NCBI GenBank assembly: GCA_035289305.1
Contig: DATDXN010000026.1
Coordinates: forward strand, 22,329 to 86,328
DNA from: DATDXN01 sp035289305
Lineage (GTDB): Bacteria; Patescibacteriota; Microgenomatia; UBA1406; HO2-37-13b
Reading direction: 5' to 3'
DNA: 64,000 bases
Within the stretch, counting starts at the first letter, position 1. Each line of letters opens with the position of its first letter. A model generated the notes under the pieces. That model saw only the letters and a list, made by a program, of their open reading frames with translations. It was not told the DNA's origin and did not search any database. Below are positions 9,842-19,360 of the stretch, piece by piece. The position numbers were made by a program, and so were the translations under genes.

Positions 9842-12088
9842 CTATTTGATTTCTGTTAAATAAATTTTCCTGAATTGAGCCGCTATACTCCTTTCATCGG
9901 AATTTCCAGCTATAATATTTTTGGGTTGATAAGATTTTTTGAAAATAAAATGAACAGTATTGATGTTTTTTGACCACTCTGTATCAACTGGCACTGTATA
10001 CTCTTTCATATGTTTTCCCATAGTGAAGCTGGCAACTTTTTTATTATTGACAAAAATTGCTACTGGCTGTTTTTGATAAAAAGCACTAGCCTCAAAATGC
10101 AAATTAAATTTTCTTTCTTTATTGATTTTAAACATCACAAAGCTTTTTTTATCTGCCCAGCGAGAATTATTTTCTACCCCATGCCAACCGGCACCTAAAA
10201 ACGTAACGTCGTTTTTACCGTCCATTAGAATCGTGAGAAATTCTTTTTTGGGCAGACTTTTCTGCCATAAACTAAAGGTTTGTTCCTTTGACTTCTTTTG
10301 AAAACCCAAATCAGATAAAATTGCTGACATGGTTGATACGTATAGTTTCTTTTCATCTAAAATGATGTATTTTATATCTAAAAAATCAATAACCTTTTGA
10401 CTCTCAACAATGTTAATATTCTGCCAATTTACCAAATCGTTCTTATCAATAATTGGATTGATCTCTATTGTTTGATCAATGAACCTACCCAAGAAACCAA
10501 ACAATGGATTGATACGATAATAGGTTTTTTTATAATCAGCAATTCGTCCGGTATATCCTCCAAGCACATTTTTTCGGTGAATAGCCTCGCCGATGATCAT
10601 TGCCGTCGCATCACCATCACCAAAATAGGTGAAACCGTCACGAACGACAAACGGTATTTCCAAAACTGAAATTCTCTCCGGATCATTTTTAATCTCTTGG
10701 AAAAGTCGCCTGGGGTAGAATTTAGGCGGCGGAAATATATGATTGATATAACGATGATCTATAAAAAATAATATGAGTAATAAGACAAAACAAATCCTCC
10801 TTAATCTTTGTGATTTATTCTTTAAGAAATAATCAATCACATAAGCCACAACAATATATGCAAAGAAAATAAAACCTATAATTAATCTTCCCGGCGCTCT
10901 AATATTTTGCAAGAAGGGTACGTAATGAAAAACTATATAGGGGAGAGGCAGGACAATTCTAATTCCTTCCTCAACCGTAATCCCCCAATGACCAAAAACA
11001 TGCAAAAACGGTCCCAGTGTCAACACTAAAAAAAAGAGACTCGTGAATAAGTAGGGTTTTACTTTTTGATGGACTGCCTGAAACGATTTTTTTTTGGATA
11101 TAAACAAATAACTAAAGTAGCTTATGATGATAATCAAACCCGGGTAGGTAAAATTTTCAAATATACCTCGGGCGAACTTTAAATAGTGACTAATCACATA
11201 ATCTAACTCTGGAATAAAATACTTGTATATCACATAGTTATATATGCTCGGGATAAAAAAACCAAAAAGATCTGACGAAAATTCAATAGCGCCGCCCCAG
11301 CCTTCAGTTTTAGGAATTTGATCAAAAAAAGTTACCTCATACAAAGCTTTAAACCAGGGGATAAGAAACAATGTAATGAACAAAAAGATTAAAAAAATGT
11401 ATGGCCAACATCTCACCCACATTCTATGGATAATTTTTCGCTTAAAAACAAGAAAATAAACGACAAAGCTTGCTATAGAAGTCGATAAAATAACAAAGTA
11501 ATAAAAATTAAGCCACAGAGTCAAAACAAAAAAGAAAGCCACGCCTAATGTGGCAATTATTTTACTCCTTTTTGTTTTCGCTTGAAAAAGAACGATCGCA
11601 CAATAATAAAACCAGGCAAAAACAAAATAACACCAGTAGTTCAAATGACCGCCTCGGGGCATAATAAAGGTCGTATAACCAAAAGCTAAACCAATGACAA
11701 AAGAAATCAACCGCTCAATTTTCAATCTTCTCAATAGCATATACATGCCTAGACTGGCAGCCAGTTGCGATAACGTAATCACCACAGCCATAGATTGATG
11801 AGTAGATAAAAACGGTCGAAGTATGAGAAAAAAAATGCCGTTGCCGGAGTCGGTCAAACCAAGGTGAAGTTTGAAAGGATAAAGCATGCCATATACTAAC
11901 CCAAAAGGATTTCCTCCCGCGATAATTGTCTGGTAAAATTTTTCCGTCGTCCATTCAACTACTTCAACTTCCCCCCAGACTGCCCCGATTGAAGAACGAT
12001 CAAAGACAAGTTCATGCCAAAAAATATTGTAGTTGAAAATAACATTAACAAGAATAAAACCGAATAATACCAAAATCTTATTTTTCAT
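9842..12088 (-). CDS. family-A giant polytopic membrane protein with C-terminal beta-sandwich
   Basis: A 748-residue protein counted from the ATG at 12088. A TTG two codons upstream (12094) is possible but less likely. Family-A landmarks are NPFGLVYGMLYPFK, GIFFLILRPFLSTHQ, MYMLLRRLK, NIRAPGRLIIGF, VLEIPFVVRDGFTYFGDGD, GGYTGRIADYKKTYYRINPLFG, then the C-terminal module from GWHGVENNSRW to DERSIAAQFRKIYL. The soluble part before the module carries the FLDIKYIILDEKK strand-turn found in all family-A members. It follows the 604-residue family-B gene by six bases and precedes the truncated B copy by four, so all belong to one transcript. Confidence 0.78.
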   Translation of the reverse strand: MKNKILVLFGFILVNVIFNYNIFWHELVFDRSSIGAVWGEVEVVEWTTEKFYQTIIAGGNPFGLVYGMLYPFKLHLGLTDSGNGIFFLILRPFLSTHQSMAVVITLSQLAASLGMYMLLRRLKIERLISFVIGLAFGYTTFIMPRGGHLNYWCYFVFAWFYYCAIVLFQAKTKRSKIIATLGVAFFFVLTLWLNFYYFVILSTSIASFVVYFLVFKRKIIHRMWVRCWPYIFLIFLFITLFLIPWFKALYEVTFFDQIPKTEGWGGAIEFSSDLFGFFIPSIYNYVIYKYFIPELDYVISHYLKFARGIFENFTYPGLIIIISYFSYLFISKKKSFQAVHQKVKPYLFTSLFFLVLTLGPFLHVFGHWGITVEEGIRIVLPLPYIVFHYVPFLQNIRAPGRLIIGFIFFAYIVVAYVIDYFLKNKSQRLRRICFVLLLILFFIDHRYINHIFPPPKFYPRRLFQEIKNDPERISVLEIPFVVRDGFTYFGDGDATAMIIGEAIHRKNVLGGYTGRIADYKKTYYRINPLFGFLGRFIDQTIEINPIIDKNDLVNWQNINIVESQKVIDFLDIKYIILDEKKLYVSTMSAILSDLGFQKKSKEQTFSLWQKSLPKKEFLTILMDGKNDVTFLGAGWHGVENNSRWADKKSFVMFKINKERKFNLHFEASAFYQKQPVAIFVNNKKVASFTMGKHMKEYTVPVDTEWSKNINTVHFIFKKSYQPKNIIAGNSDERSIAAQFRKIYLTEIK

Positions 12089-12094
12089 ATTCAA

Positions 12095-13909
12095 TCAATA
12101 CTTTAAGAGATCAGATGCAATACTCACCGGTTCAATTTCACCTAATTGGTAATAGTTATTTTCCCACACGATATGTTTATACACTAATTTTTTTCCCTCT
12201 CTCTCTAAATACTCTTTTTCCGCCAGTACCAGACGCACGTCTTGGAGATTCTTTTTTTCGTGCTGATAATTTTGTCTCGTTACAATGGACTTATCCATTA
12301 ACAGATATTCACGCCATATCCTTTTCCAAAGGTCATATTCGCCCAAATATACATCAGCCGTAAAAAACGGTTTATTCATTTGTTTGTCTTTGCTCAAAGA
12401 ACGCAAAGATACCAAAGAAGCATCAACAATATACGGATGCCAGTAGAGCTGATAAATAGTTCTGTATGCCGATCGGGCCGAAAAGATTAAAAATACTATT
12501 ACAATGATAGTTTTTGTCAACTTACTTTTAAGAAAACCGAAAAGAAAATTCACTCCTAAACCAAAAAAAACCATGTAAAGAAATACAGTGTACGTGATTG
12601 CTTTATGATAAGTATAATAATTGGGAAAAACCAATCTATATATGAAATATATTAAGACAAAAAAAACAATATTCATGACTAGGAAAAGTTTGGCCTTGCT
12701 CCGGCTGATCCCTAAAATAATTACGATCACAACTGGCAAACCTAAAATGATATCAAATATCACGGATAAATCTCTTGAATAATAGAGATTATAAAAACCA
12801 AGAATCTCCAAAGGCGCCGCATAGGGGATCTTTTCCCAACCAATAAAAACTGCTTTACTTGTAGCTGCTCCCACCGCGCGTATTTGTCTCGTTGCTGTTC
12901 CAAAACTCAAGGGATTAATAAGAAAAACAAGTATACCAATCTTTGCTACCACAATAAGAAAAAAGAGTCTTTTTCGGAAAATAGAATCCAAAACGGCAAA
13001 AATCAAGAAGGGTACGGAAACAAAAATAAGTCCTTCTGGGTAAATAGTGGTAAGCGATGATAAACAAAGAGCAATCAAAAAATCCCATCGATTATATGAT
13101 GTTTTCTTTTTCTTCTCATCAATATAGTCACAAAAAAGAATAGCCATAACCACAAAAATTCCCATAAAAATAAATTGAGCAAAAAACGCATTATAAAGCA
13201 TATAAAGAAGTGTTGAATTGAAGGAGAAAATAATCGTCAAAAATAATGCGCTCCCCATTTTCAGCGCAGGCATCAAAACCTTCGCCAAAACATAAACCAA
13301 AGGTATTGATAAAACGAAATAAACAGTAATGATGATCGAAAAAATCTCGTACGATTTAAGAGCAAGCAGTTGGGCGAAAAAACTAAGTATGAGCGGACTA
13401 CCCCAGCGAAAACTGGAATGTAATAGATCTCCCACCGCCCACAAATATGGTTTGTAATGCTCAAAGTCTTGTCCATCAAAGATCGTATGATCAACTAAAA
13501 AATCACCAACCATACTGTAAGTGATAGGGTCTAAATTACTTTTGGAGATAGTTGTGGGAAAACCGGCTTTTTTCATCAAAGGATAGAGGTTAAAAATCAT
13601 TGAAGCAATGATTAAAACAGAGAGTAAAATGTCAACTCGGCTAAAATGCACGTTCAATTTCTTTCTCCACATAGCGGTCAAAAGAAAAACAAAAGCCATA
13701 AAAACAACAAAATATATGCTTTTATTCACGGGTATTTTTGCCAAATTAAACATGACTACAAAAACTGTCATAAGCACTGTTCCAATCCACGGAGTCAACC
13801 AGAAAGCATATCGTTGAAGTCTTCTGGGAATAAAAATATAGGTAAAGCCTATTCCGAGGAAAAACAGAACAGCAATAATCCTTAAAGCTAAAAGCATAAT
13901 AATTATCAT
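12095..13909 (-). CDS. family-B polytopic membrane protein lacking the C-terminal module
   Basis: A 604-residue member with the same N-terminal order as the other family-B proteins: IPRRLQRYAFWLTPWIG, NLYPLMKKAGFPTTISKSNLDPITYSMVGDFL (split here only for length), SSFRWGSPLILSFF, YAAPLEILGFYN, and near the end VYKHIVWENNYYQLGE. It then stops about 20 residues later, so the Cys pair (CxSDRC) and the ~115-residue beta-sandwich of its paralogues are missing. This is a clean domain loss, not a frameshift: the tail EPVSIASDLLKY reads as a normal terminus. It lies between two family-A genes, two and six bases from its neighbours. Confidence 0.78.
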   Translation of the reverse strand: MIIIMLLALRIIAVLFFLGIGFTYIFIPRRLQRYAFWLTPWIGTVLMTVFVVMFNLAKIPVNKSIYFVVFMAFVFLLTAMWRKKLNVHFSRVDILLSVLIIASMIFNLYPLMKKAGFPTTISKSNLDPITYSMVGDFLVDHTIFDGQDFEHYKPYLWAVGDLLHSSFRWGSPLILSFFAQLLALKSYEIFSIIITVYFVLSIPLVYVLAKVLMPALKMGSALFLTIIFSFNSTLLYMLYNAFFAQFIFMGIFVVMAILFCDYIDEKKKKTSYNRWDFLIALCLSSLTTIYPEGLIFVSVPFLIFAVLDSIFRKRLFFLIVVAKIGILVFLINPLSFGTATRQIRAVGAATSKAVFIGWEKIPYAAPLEILGFYNLYYSRDLSVIFDIILGLPVVIVIILGISRSKAKLFLVMNIVFFVLIYFIYRLVFPNYYTYHKAITYTVFLYMVFFGLGVNFLFGFLKSKLTKTIIVIVFLIFSARSAYRTIYQLYWHPYIVDASLVSLRSLSKDKQMNKPFFTADVYLGEYDLWKRIWREYLLMDKSIVTRQNYQHEKKNLQDVRLVLAEKEYLEREGKKLVYKHIVWENNYYQLGEIEPVSIASDLLKY

Positions 13910-13911
13910 AT

Positions 13912-16161
13912 TTAGTTAATACTTAGGGAAAAGAATTGCACCGCAAGATTTCTGTGATCTGTATTGAGAGATGATACCATAAAAGGTCTAAAGCTTTTGC
14001 TGAACTCAAAAAAAACTTCATTTACTCCTTTTTTGACTTTGCCAGAAATGTCAACCGTAAAGCTTTCTTTTTTAGTTGAGATCTCTTGTGATGCCACATA
14101 TTTCCGATTAATATATATTTTCACCTGTTGTCGCTCGTGGAAAGAAGCTGCATCAAGGTGCAGTGTATTTTTTTTCTCATTGTTTGTACTGAAAAAAACT
14201 TGAGCGGATCTACTCTCTGCCCAACGAAATCCTTTTTCCTGCGGTCCTATATTTTCGCCAATATATAGAAAATCCTCTGGAGAGCCGAATGTAACTGAAT
14301 CAAAATTGTAAAATGGTAAGGTTCTTTCAAATAAAATATATCCTGCGTCTTGCATTTTTGATGAGAAATCGAGACGTTTTAAGAGTTCTGCGACAATAGG
14401 TGTATATTTCTCATCTTCCTTTAAAAGGATGTATTTAATACGCAAGAAATTAATTTCCTTTTCTACCAATTTGATCGACCTGGTAAATGGTCTCACTTTC
14501 GGCTCCCGGGGTTGTTGTTTATAGAGCACAAAATTACCCTTATCAATAATATCCGCTACATAACTGATAAACGGTAGATTATCGTAGTAATTGAAAATTG
14601 AGGACGGAACCCTCGACACATATCCACCGATAATCGGTTTACCATGAAATAATACTCCTATCATCGGAGAGATTGCGTGAACATATCCTCGATATTGGAG
14701 TCCATCACGAATTGCAAATGGTATCTCCAAAACGGTAGAGTCACTTTTGTCATTTTTTATGTACCGATACAGCTTCAATGGCAACGTATGAGATGGATGA
14801 TTGGGGATTATATAAAATTGATCAATAAAAAAAACAGCAAAAACAATGAAAAAAAACATCCTTTTTGAAAGGAAATTTTTTTGAAGCACGTAGTCAAGAA
14901 ATGGGGCAACAACGAGAGAAGCAAAAAAAACAAACGGAGTGATGAATCGAGCGGGAACACTCACTACTTTTAAAAGCGGTATAAACTGGACAAGCAAAAA
15001 AGGAAGAGGAAAATAAACCTTAATTCCTTCATCGAGCATGATGAACCACCTATTAAAAATTTTCAAAAAAGGACCCAATGTCAAAACGAGAAAAAAGATG
15101 CTCATGAAAAAAGGCGCTTCCATCATAATCTTCGTTTTTTTTGGAAGTCTTTTCCGGAAAATAAGAATTAAAATATAACATACCACTATAATAATTCCCG
15201 GATATGCAAAACGCTCCCAGTTATAGAAAAAAAAATGTGAAAGTTTGAGAAATGGGTTTGCTGCTCCACTCAATTTTTTAAAAAATGCGCCGTAGAGAGA
15301 ATTATATTCGCTCGGAATAATAAAGCTTAAAACATCAGCAGATAAAATAATTGATCTATATATACTTGTATCAGTAATAAAATTGCTATATTTTGCTGCT
15401 TTTTTTACTACAACAATCCATGGGAGTAAAGTAGTAATTGACCCTAAAGAAACAAGAAAAATAAAAAGAATAATTCTGCGCAGAGATTTTGTATGAAAAC
15501 ACCTGAAGTACAAACAATAAAGTATATACACAAAAATACTCAACATAAAAAAAATAAAGTAATAGGGATTGGCAAAAAATAAAAGGGCGATGAAAACGCC
15601 ACTTGCGATCGAATAAATAATTTGCTTGGATATTTTTCCTTCACGTAAAGCCGTATGAAAAATTAAAAGCATGAGAGGAAAAAAATAGTGAGTTGTATAG
15701 GTATAATGCCCCTGAATGCGATATGATACAAAAGGACTAAAGGCGAAAATCACCGCGACCAAACTGCTTACCAATTGACTTATATGAAACCTGCGGAGTA
15801 ACAGAAACATGAAAATACAAGCTAAAAATATATTTACGAATACAATAAGCACCGTTGCTTGATGAATGGAGAGAAAAGGACGGAAAAAAATTAAAAAAAC
15901 AAGGTTGACTGCAGACGTATCGTTAAAAACACTATCTGTACTAAAAGGAAAAAAAAGTTTATCTGTTGACTCAAAAGGATTTTTGAGTTTGATCATCTTC
16001 TGATAAGCGGTCTCTGTAAGAAACTCTGTTACTATGCCATCATTGATAGGTATCATTGATGAATCAGCTTTTACCACTTCTTTGAGAAGGTGAAAATTCA
16101 AGATAACATTCAGTGTAAGAAAAAATGCAATAACAGCTAACAAGCGATATTTTTTTATCAT
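13912..16161 (-). CDS. family-A giant polytopic membrane protein, first gene of the array
   Basis: A 749-residue protein opening the minus-strand array. Family-A landmarks are NPFESTDKLFFPFS, NLVFLIFFRPFLSIHQ, MFLLLRRF, VVSVPARFITPFVFF, VLEIPFAIRDGLQYRG, GGYVSRVPSSIFNYYDN, FLRIKYILLKEDEKY, and a C-terminal module from GENIGPQEKGFRW to TDHRNLAVQFFSLSI. About twelve hydrophobic spans fill the first ~470 residues. On the minus strand a TATTAT box sits exactly 9 nt before the ATG, so the mRNA is probably leaderless. Likely a GT-C-type polyprenyl-phosphate-sugar transferase or partner, by architecture only. Confidence 0.78.
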   Translation of the reverse strand: MIKKYRLLAVIAFFLTLNVILNFHLLKEVVKADSSMIPINDGIVTEFLTETAYQKMIKLKNPFESTDKLFFPFSTDSVFNDTSAVNLVFLIFFRPFLSIHQATVLIVFVNIFLACIFMFLLLRRFHISQLVSSLVAVIFAFSPFVSYRIQGHYTYTTHYFFPLMLLIFHTALREGKISKQIIYSIASGVFIALLFFANPYYFIFFMLSIFVYILYCLYFRCFHTKSLRRIILFIFLVSLGSITTLLPWIVVVKKAAKYSNFITDTSIYRSIILSADVLSFIIPSEYNSLYGAFFKKLSGAANPFLKLSHFFFYNWERFAYPGIIIVVCYILILIFRKRLPKKTKIMMEAPFFMSIFFLVLTLGPFLKIFNRWFIMLDEGIKVYFPLPFLLVQFIPLLKVVSVPARFITPFVFFASLVVAPFLDYVLQKNFLSKRMFFFIVFAVFFIDQFYIIPNHPSHTLPLKLYRYIKNDKSDSTVLEIPFAIRDGLQYRGYVHAISPMIGVLFHGKPIIGGYVSRVPSSIFNYYDNLPFISYVADIIDKGNFVLYKQQPREPKVRPFTRSIKLVEKEINFLRIKYILLKEDEKYTPIVAELLKRLDFSSKMQDAGYILFERTLPFYNFDSVTFGSPEDFLYIGENIGPQEKGFRWAESRSAQVFFSTNNEKKNTLHLDAASFHERQQVKIYINRKYVASQEISTKKESFTVDISGKVKKGVNEVFFEFSKSFRPFMVSSLNTDHRNLAVQFFSLSIN

Positions 16162-16170
16162 ACGTACGGT

Positions 16171-16202
16171 ATAATACTTATATAATTAACACTCATTATT
16201 AT
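16171..16202. promoter_or_regulatory. divergent promoter region between 13912-16161 and 16214-17200
   Basis: The 52-bp intergenic stretch carries TATTAT on the minus strand (plus coordinates 16171-16176), 9 nt from the minus ATG at 16161. On plus there are TATAAT at 16170-16175 and 16181-16186 and TATTAT at 16197-16202, the last 11 nt from the plus ATG at 16214. No -35 or Shine-Dalgarno is obvious. The spacings predict leaderless or near-leaderless transcripts in both directions. Confidence 0.55.
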
Positions 16203-16213
16203 AAACCACGAGC

Positions 16214-17200
16214 ATGAAAGAACCATCTTTTTTCAAGAAAATCATAAAAAAATATATACGACCGCTGTATCGACGCATTATCAACCGTCTGCTTAATGAT
16301 CTCCATATCAATGAACATCAGCGACTTTTGCATCATATCGTCAACCAAGGGGATAAACTTAGCGAAAATCAACGCACTCTCAAAGAAAAAGTCAGCGTAT
16401 TGAGCCTGCTTTTATCAGGCGTTTATGAATGGACATCTGATAACCATTTACTAAATGAGCAAACAACCGAAGTTTTATATGACATATTCTCCATACTTCA
16501 TGCGCCGCCAAAATCTCCTATTGTTATTGCTCGTTTTTTACCTGCGCTTGAGGCAGTTTCATTTCAGAACAAAAGCGTCTGCTTAATCGGCAGAAACCAA
16601 AACCTCTATTCAAAATACGTCAAAGATCGAGGAATACAATCGTTGCTTCGCATTGAAATGACTCCTTTTCTTTCTTCAAAAGAAACCCATCAAGAATGGC
16701 TTGGTGAAAAAACACACTATATATATCCAACACATATTGCTTCTTTTTCTTTTCCTCGTGTAGATTTTTTATTTATTCTTGATGAACATACAGCCTCGTT
16801 TCTCATCAAATATCACCTATTTCACTTGGGAGCAATGGTCAAGGAAGCAATCATCGTGATGCTTCCCGTGAAAATAAGTACTATTTTTTCTGATTGTAAA
16901 GACCCGGCGTTTTTTTTAGATTCAAATCAGAGAATAAACTCGTTCAATGATAATTATATCCGCAGCCAACTCCATCTGGCGGGTTTTTTTCACGTTGAAT
17001 GCATCTATAGTGAAGGAAAAAATATCGCCGACAATTACTTTGACAAAAAAATTACTCATGTAAGCTATAAAAATGGATTCAGTGTCGTCAAAAAAAATCA
17101 GCAACCGAGAAAAAAAAACATACCCGATGATCGTATTTCTACAAAAATCTATGTAGCAAATAAACTACCGAGTTCACAAGTCATCAATCCTCATTCATGA
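16214..17200 (+). CDS. hypothetical protein, first gene of soluble sugar-module operon
   Basis: A 328-residue protein not recognised. The basic N-terminus (FFKKIIKKYIRPLYRRIINRLL) could bind membrane as an amphipathic helix; it is followed by a helical segment (residues ~30-75) and an alpha/beta core with alternating hydrophobic strands (SVCLIGRNQNLYSKYV, VDFLFILDEHTA, EAIIVMLPVKIST) that suggests a Rossmann-like fold without a clear nucleotide motif. It starts the plus-strand operon and its TGA overlaps the next ATG as ATGA (17197-17200), so the two are translationally coupled. It could be a methyltransferase-like or structural partner of the following GT-B-like protein; no function is assigned. 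Confidence 0.7.
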   Translation: MKEPSFFKKIIKKYIRPLYRRIINRLLNDLHINEHQRLLHHIVNQGDKLSENQRTLKEKVSVLSLLLSGVYEWTSDNHLLNEQTTEVLYDIFSILHAPPKSPIVIARFLPALEAVSFQNKSVCLIGRNQNLYSKYVKDRGIQSLLRIEMTPFLSSKETHQEWLGEKTHYIYPTHIASFSFPRVDFLFILDEHTASFLIKYHLFHLGAMVKEAIIVMLPVKISTIFSDCKDPAFFLDSNQRINSFNDNYIRSQLHLAGFFHVECIYSEGKNIADNYFDKKITHVSYKNGFSVVKKNQQPRKKNIPDDRISTKIYVANKLPSSQVINPHS

Positions 17201-18132
17201 AACAGACGATATTCTTGTTTTACGGATTCGGTTCGGAGTATGTGCTTCATGGTCTATATAAGGAAATGAAGAAACGAAAATACATATGTCTTGAAATAGA
17301 TGTTCTTGCTGTCAAAGATTCCACCAAAATGATTCAAAATTTAAGAGGAAAGCAAGTTGTGTTTGTAACATCTGCACATTTTTTGTTGAATAAAAAAAAC
17401 TTTACTGAATTTTATCCAAATAACAACATTTTTTACGGGGTGTTGGAAATCATACAACTCATAAAACCGATAAAATCTGTATATATACCTCATGATTTAA
17501 CGCAACCGGTGATTGATAAAGAAATCGAATATCTCAATCAGTTCGACTTATTTCTGACGCCAACTGAATCGTTTAATTCAGTTTTTGCTGAATACTGCCG
17601 AACTGAAGAAGTGGGCTGGATTAAACTTTCAGAACATATGAGGAAAATCCAATTCAATAACTCAAAGACCGCTATTTGGCTGTTATCAGATTACGTACTT
17701 TACCTTAAAATGGGAAAAGAAGCCTCATTCAAAAAACTGCAACCTGTTTTGGATCAAGGGGTTTCGATTAAGTTCCCGTTTTGGATGGAGAGCGAATCAT
17801 TTACCCAGTATTTCAAAAACAAAGGGGTTGTGGTATATTCACCGCAGGCAAACTCGATTGAACTTATCATGAAACACCAGATCATCATCACCAACGGTCT
17901 CTCTTCTATCAATGCCGAAAGTTATCTTATGGGAAAAACTACGATCAACATCGAGGAAGGATCCCATTACGGAGATAGCAAAACATATCTTACAGAACTT
18001 TTGCCAGATATTATGTTCTATGAAAAAATCTCCGATTTTAAATTGGCAGATATACCAATTTTGAAAAAATCATGTATGCTAAAGCCGTTTAACATGAAAA
18101 AAACAATCGAATTAATAATGCACACTTTATAA
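17197..18132 (+). CDS. GT-B-like protein, possible glycosyl/glycerophosphotransferase
   Basis: A 311-residue alpha/beta protein. The N-terminal half looks like a first Rossmann domain (TIFLFYGFGSEYVLHGL, KSVYIPHDLTQPV). The second half has a pattern seen at the donor site of CDP-glycerol-transferase-like and GT-B enzymes: IIITNGLSSINAESYLMGKT. The overall family could not be named with certainty. Coupling to the upstream gene by ATGA and close spacing to a HAD phosphatase, an NTP-transferase, a methyltransferase and a racemase suggests that it attaches a modified group made by these enzymes to a surface polymer; that is inference. Confidence 0.65.
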   Translation: MKQTIFLFYGFGSEYVLHGLYKEMKKRKYICLEIDVLAVKDSTKMIQNLRGKQVVFVTSAHFLLNKKNFTEFYPNNNIFYGVLEIIQLIKPIKSVYIPHDLTQPVIDKEIEYLNQFDLFLTPTESFNSVFAEYCRTEEVGWIKLSEHMRKIQFNNSKTAIWLLSDYVLYLKMGKEASFKKLQPVLDQGVSIKFPFWMESESFTQYFKNKGVVVYSPQANSIELIMKHQIIITNGLSSINAESYLMGKTTINIEEGSHYGDSKTYLTELLPDIMFYEKISDFKLADIPILKKSCMLKPFNMKKTIELIMHTL

Positions 18133-18133
18133 T
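18128..18133 (+). promoter_or_regulatory. TATAAT box 7 nt upstream of ATG 18141
   Basis: A perfect TATAAT overlaps the TAA stop of the upstream gene and lies 7 nt before the ATG of the HAD phosphatase. It could start an internal leaderless transcript. In an AT-rich genome chance occurrence is possible, but the position repeats the pattern at other genes in this window. Confidence 0.45.
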
Positions 18134-18140
18134 ATATGAT

Positions 18141-18734
18141 ATGAACTATCATTTTGCTTTTGATCTTGATGGCACAATCACCAAAACTGAAATCTTGCCG
18201 GTGATCGCCAAAGATTTAGGGATAGGAAGGAAAATGGCTATTCTCACCAGAAAAACGATGAATGGAGAAATTCCTTTTGATGAGAGTTTTACTCGGCGCG
18301 TGGATATGTTGAAAAAAATACCAATTTCTCGAGTACAACAAATAATATCCACCATACCACTCAATCTCAAACTCGTCACTTTTCTGCGCAGCTATAAAAA
18401 TAGATCTTATATTGTCACTCAAAATCTTGATGTCTGGATCAAGCCGCTTGTTGAGAGAATCGGCATCCCATATATATGTTCACATGCAAATTATGAGGGG
18501 GACAAACTCAAGGGAATTCGTACAATTTTAAGAAAAAAAGAAATCCATGGTAAAATCAAGCACCCTGTCGTTGCCATAGGGGAGGGATATAATGATTTTG
18601 AGATGATGCAAGATGCTGCTATCAGTATCGCTTACGGCGGCGTCCACAAACCAGCGCCATCTCTTTTGGAAATGGTTGATTACGCTATTTATGATGAAAA
18701 AACCTTATGTCAATTTCTAAAACAATTGTTATAA
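18141..18734 (+). CDS. HAD-IB family phosphatase (SerB-like)
   Basis: A 197-residue HAD phosphohydrolase. Motif I is FDLDGT (Asp8 nucleophile, Asp10 acid/base). The four-helix C1 cap region follows (residues ~15-70), motif II is SYIVTQN, and motif IV is AIGEGYNDFEMM with the metal-binding Asp. Length and order match the HAD-IB/phosphoserine-phosphatase-like group. It probably removes phosphate from a small phosphorylated intermediate in the cytoplasm. The last 28 bp overlap the next gene, an NTP-transferase, a pairing common when a sugar or amino-alcohol phosphate is made and activated. The substrate is unknown. Confidence 0.85.
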   Translation: MNYHFAFDLDGTITKTEILPVIAKDLGIGRKMAILTRKTMNGEIPFDESFTRRVDMLKKIPISRVQQIISTIPLNLKLVTFLRSYKNRSYIVTQNLDVWIKPLVERIGIPYICSHANYEGDKLKGIRTILRKKEIHGKIKHPVVAIGEGYNDFEMMQDAAISIAYGGVHKPAPSLLEMVDYAIYDEKTLCQFLKQLL

Positions 18735-19354
18735 GCTGCGCGGGAGTAGGCTCAAGACTTGGTTTTGGGCATACAAAAGCTTTGCTCAAAATTGCGGGCA
18801 AACCGCTTATCATTCACCATCTGGAAAGATTGCGCCAGTTTGACGACGTGCGTATCGTTGTCGGTTTTAATGCCAAAGATCTCATGGATGTAGTTCTTTC
18901 TTATAGAAAAGATGTTATATTTGTTTTCAACCATAATTATTTGACCACCAGCACTTTACAGAGCCTGAATTCTGGCGTTGCGTTTGCGCAAGAATTTATT
19001 GTGTCATTGGATGGCGATCTTTTGGTTGCTCCCGATGACCTTGATGTGTTTCTTGAGGAAAAAAAGGAAGTGATGGGATATATCAAAGCTTACTCTGATG
19101 AACCAGTCTATACTACGATAGAAAAACAGGGAGGAAAAAATTATGTCACCGGTTTTAACAGAAAAAGTGGTAACTATGAATGGACGGGGCTCATTCAAAT
19201 AAAGAAAAATAAGATCACTAATCAAGGAAAATATGTATATAATGCGATCAAGAATCATTTGCCTTTTCGGGCAAAATACATCAATTGCCGAGAAATCGAT
19301 ACTCCTGATGACTATAAAAAGGCATTAGCGTGGGCTAAAAATATCTTTAAATAA
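18707..19354 (+). CDS. NTP-transferase domain protein (nucleotidylyltransferase)
   Basis: A 215-residue single-domain nucleotidylyltransferase. The nucleotide-binding loop is CAGVGSRLGFGHTKALLKIAG with the usual Gly-rich turn, basic residues and K in TKALL; the metal-binding Asp pair lies in SLDGDLLV; and EIDTPDDYKKAL near the C-terminus is the typical closing motif of MobA-like and LicC/IspD-like sugar or alcohol activators. It probably forms a CDP- or other NDP-activated small molecule. It overlaps the HAD gene by 28 bp and is followed after six bases by a methyltransferase. No left-handed beta-helix acyltransferase domain is present. Confidence 0.85.
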   Translation: MSISKTIVISCAGVGSRLGFGHTKALLKIAGKPLIIHHLERLRQFDDVRIVVGFNAKDLMDVVLSYRKDVIFVFNHNYLTTSTLQSLNSGVAFAQEFIVSLDGDLLVAPDDLDVFLEEKKEVMGYIKAYSDEPVYTTIEKQGGKNYVTGFNRKSGNYEWTGLIQIKKNKITNQGKYVYNAIKNHLPFRAKYINCREIDTPDDYKKALAWAKNIFK

Positions 19355-19360
19355 TAAACT

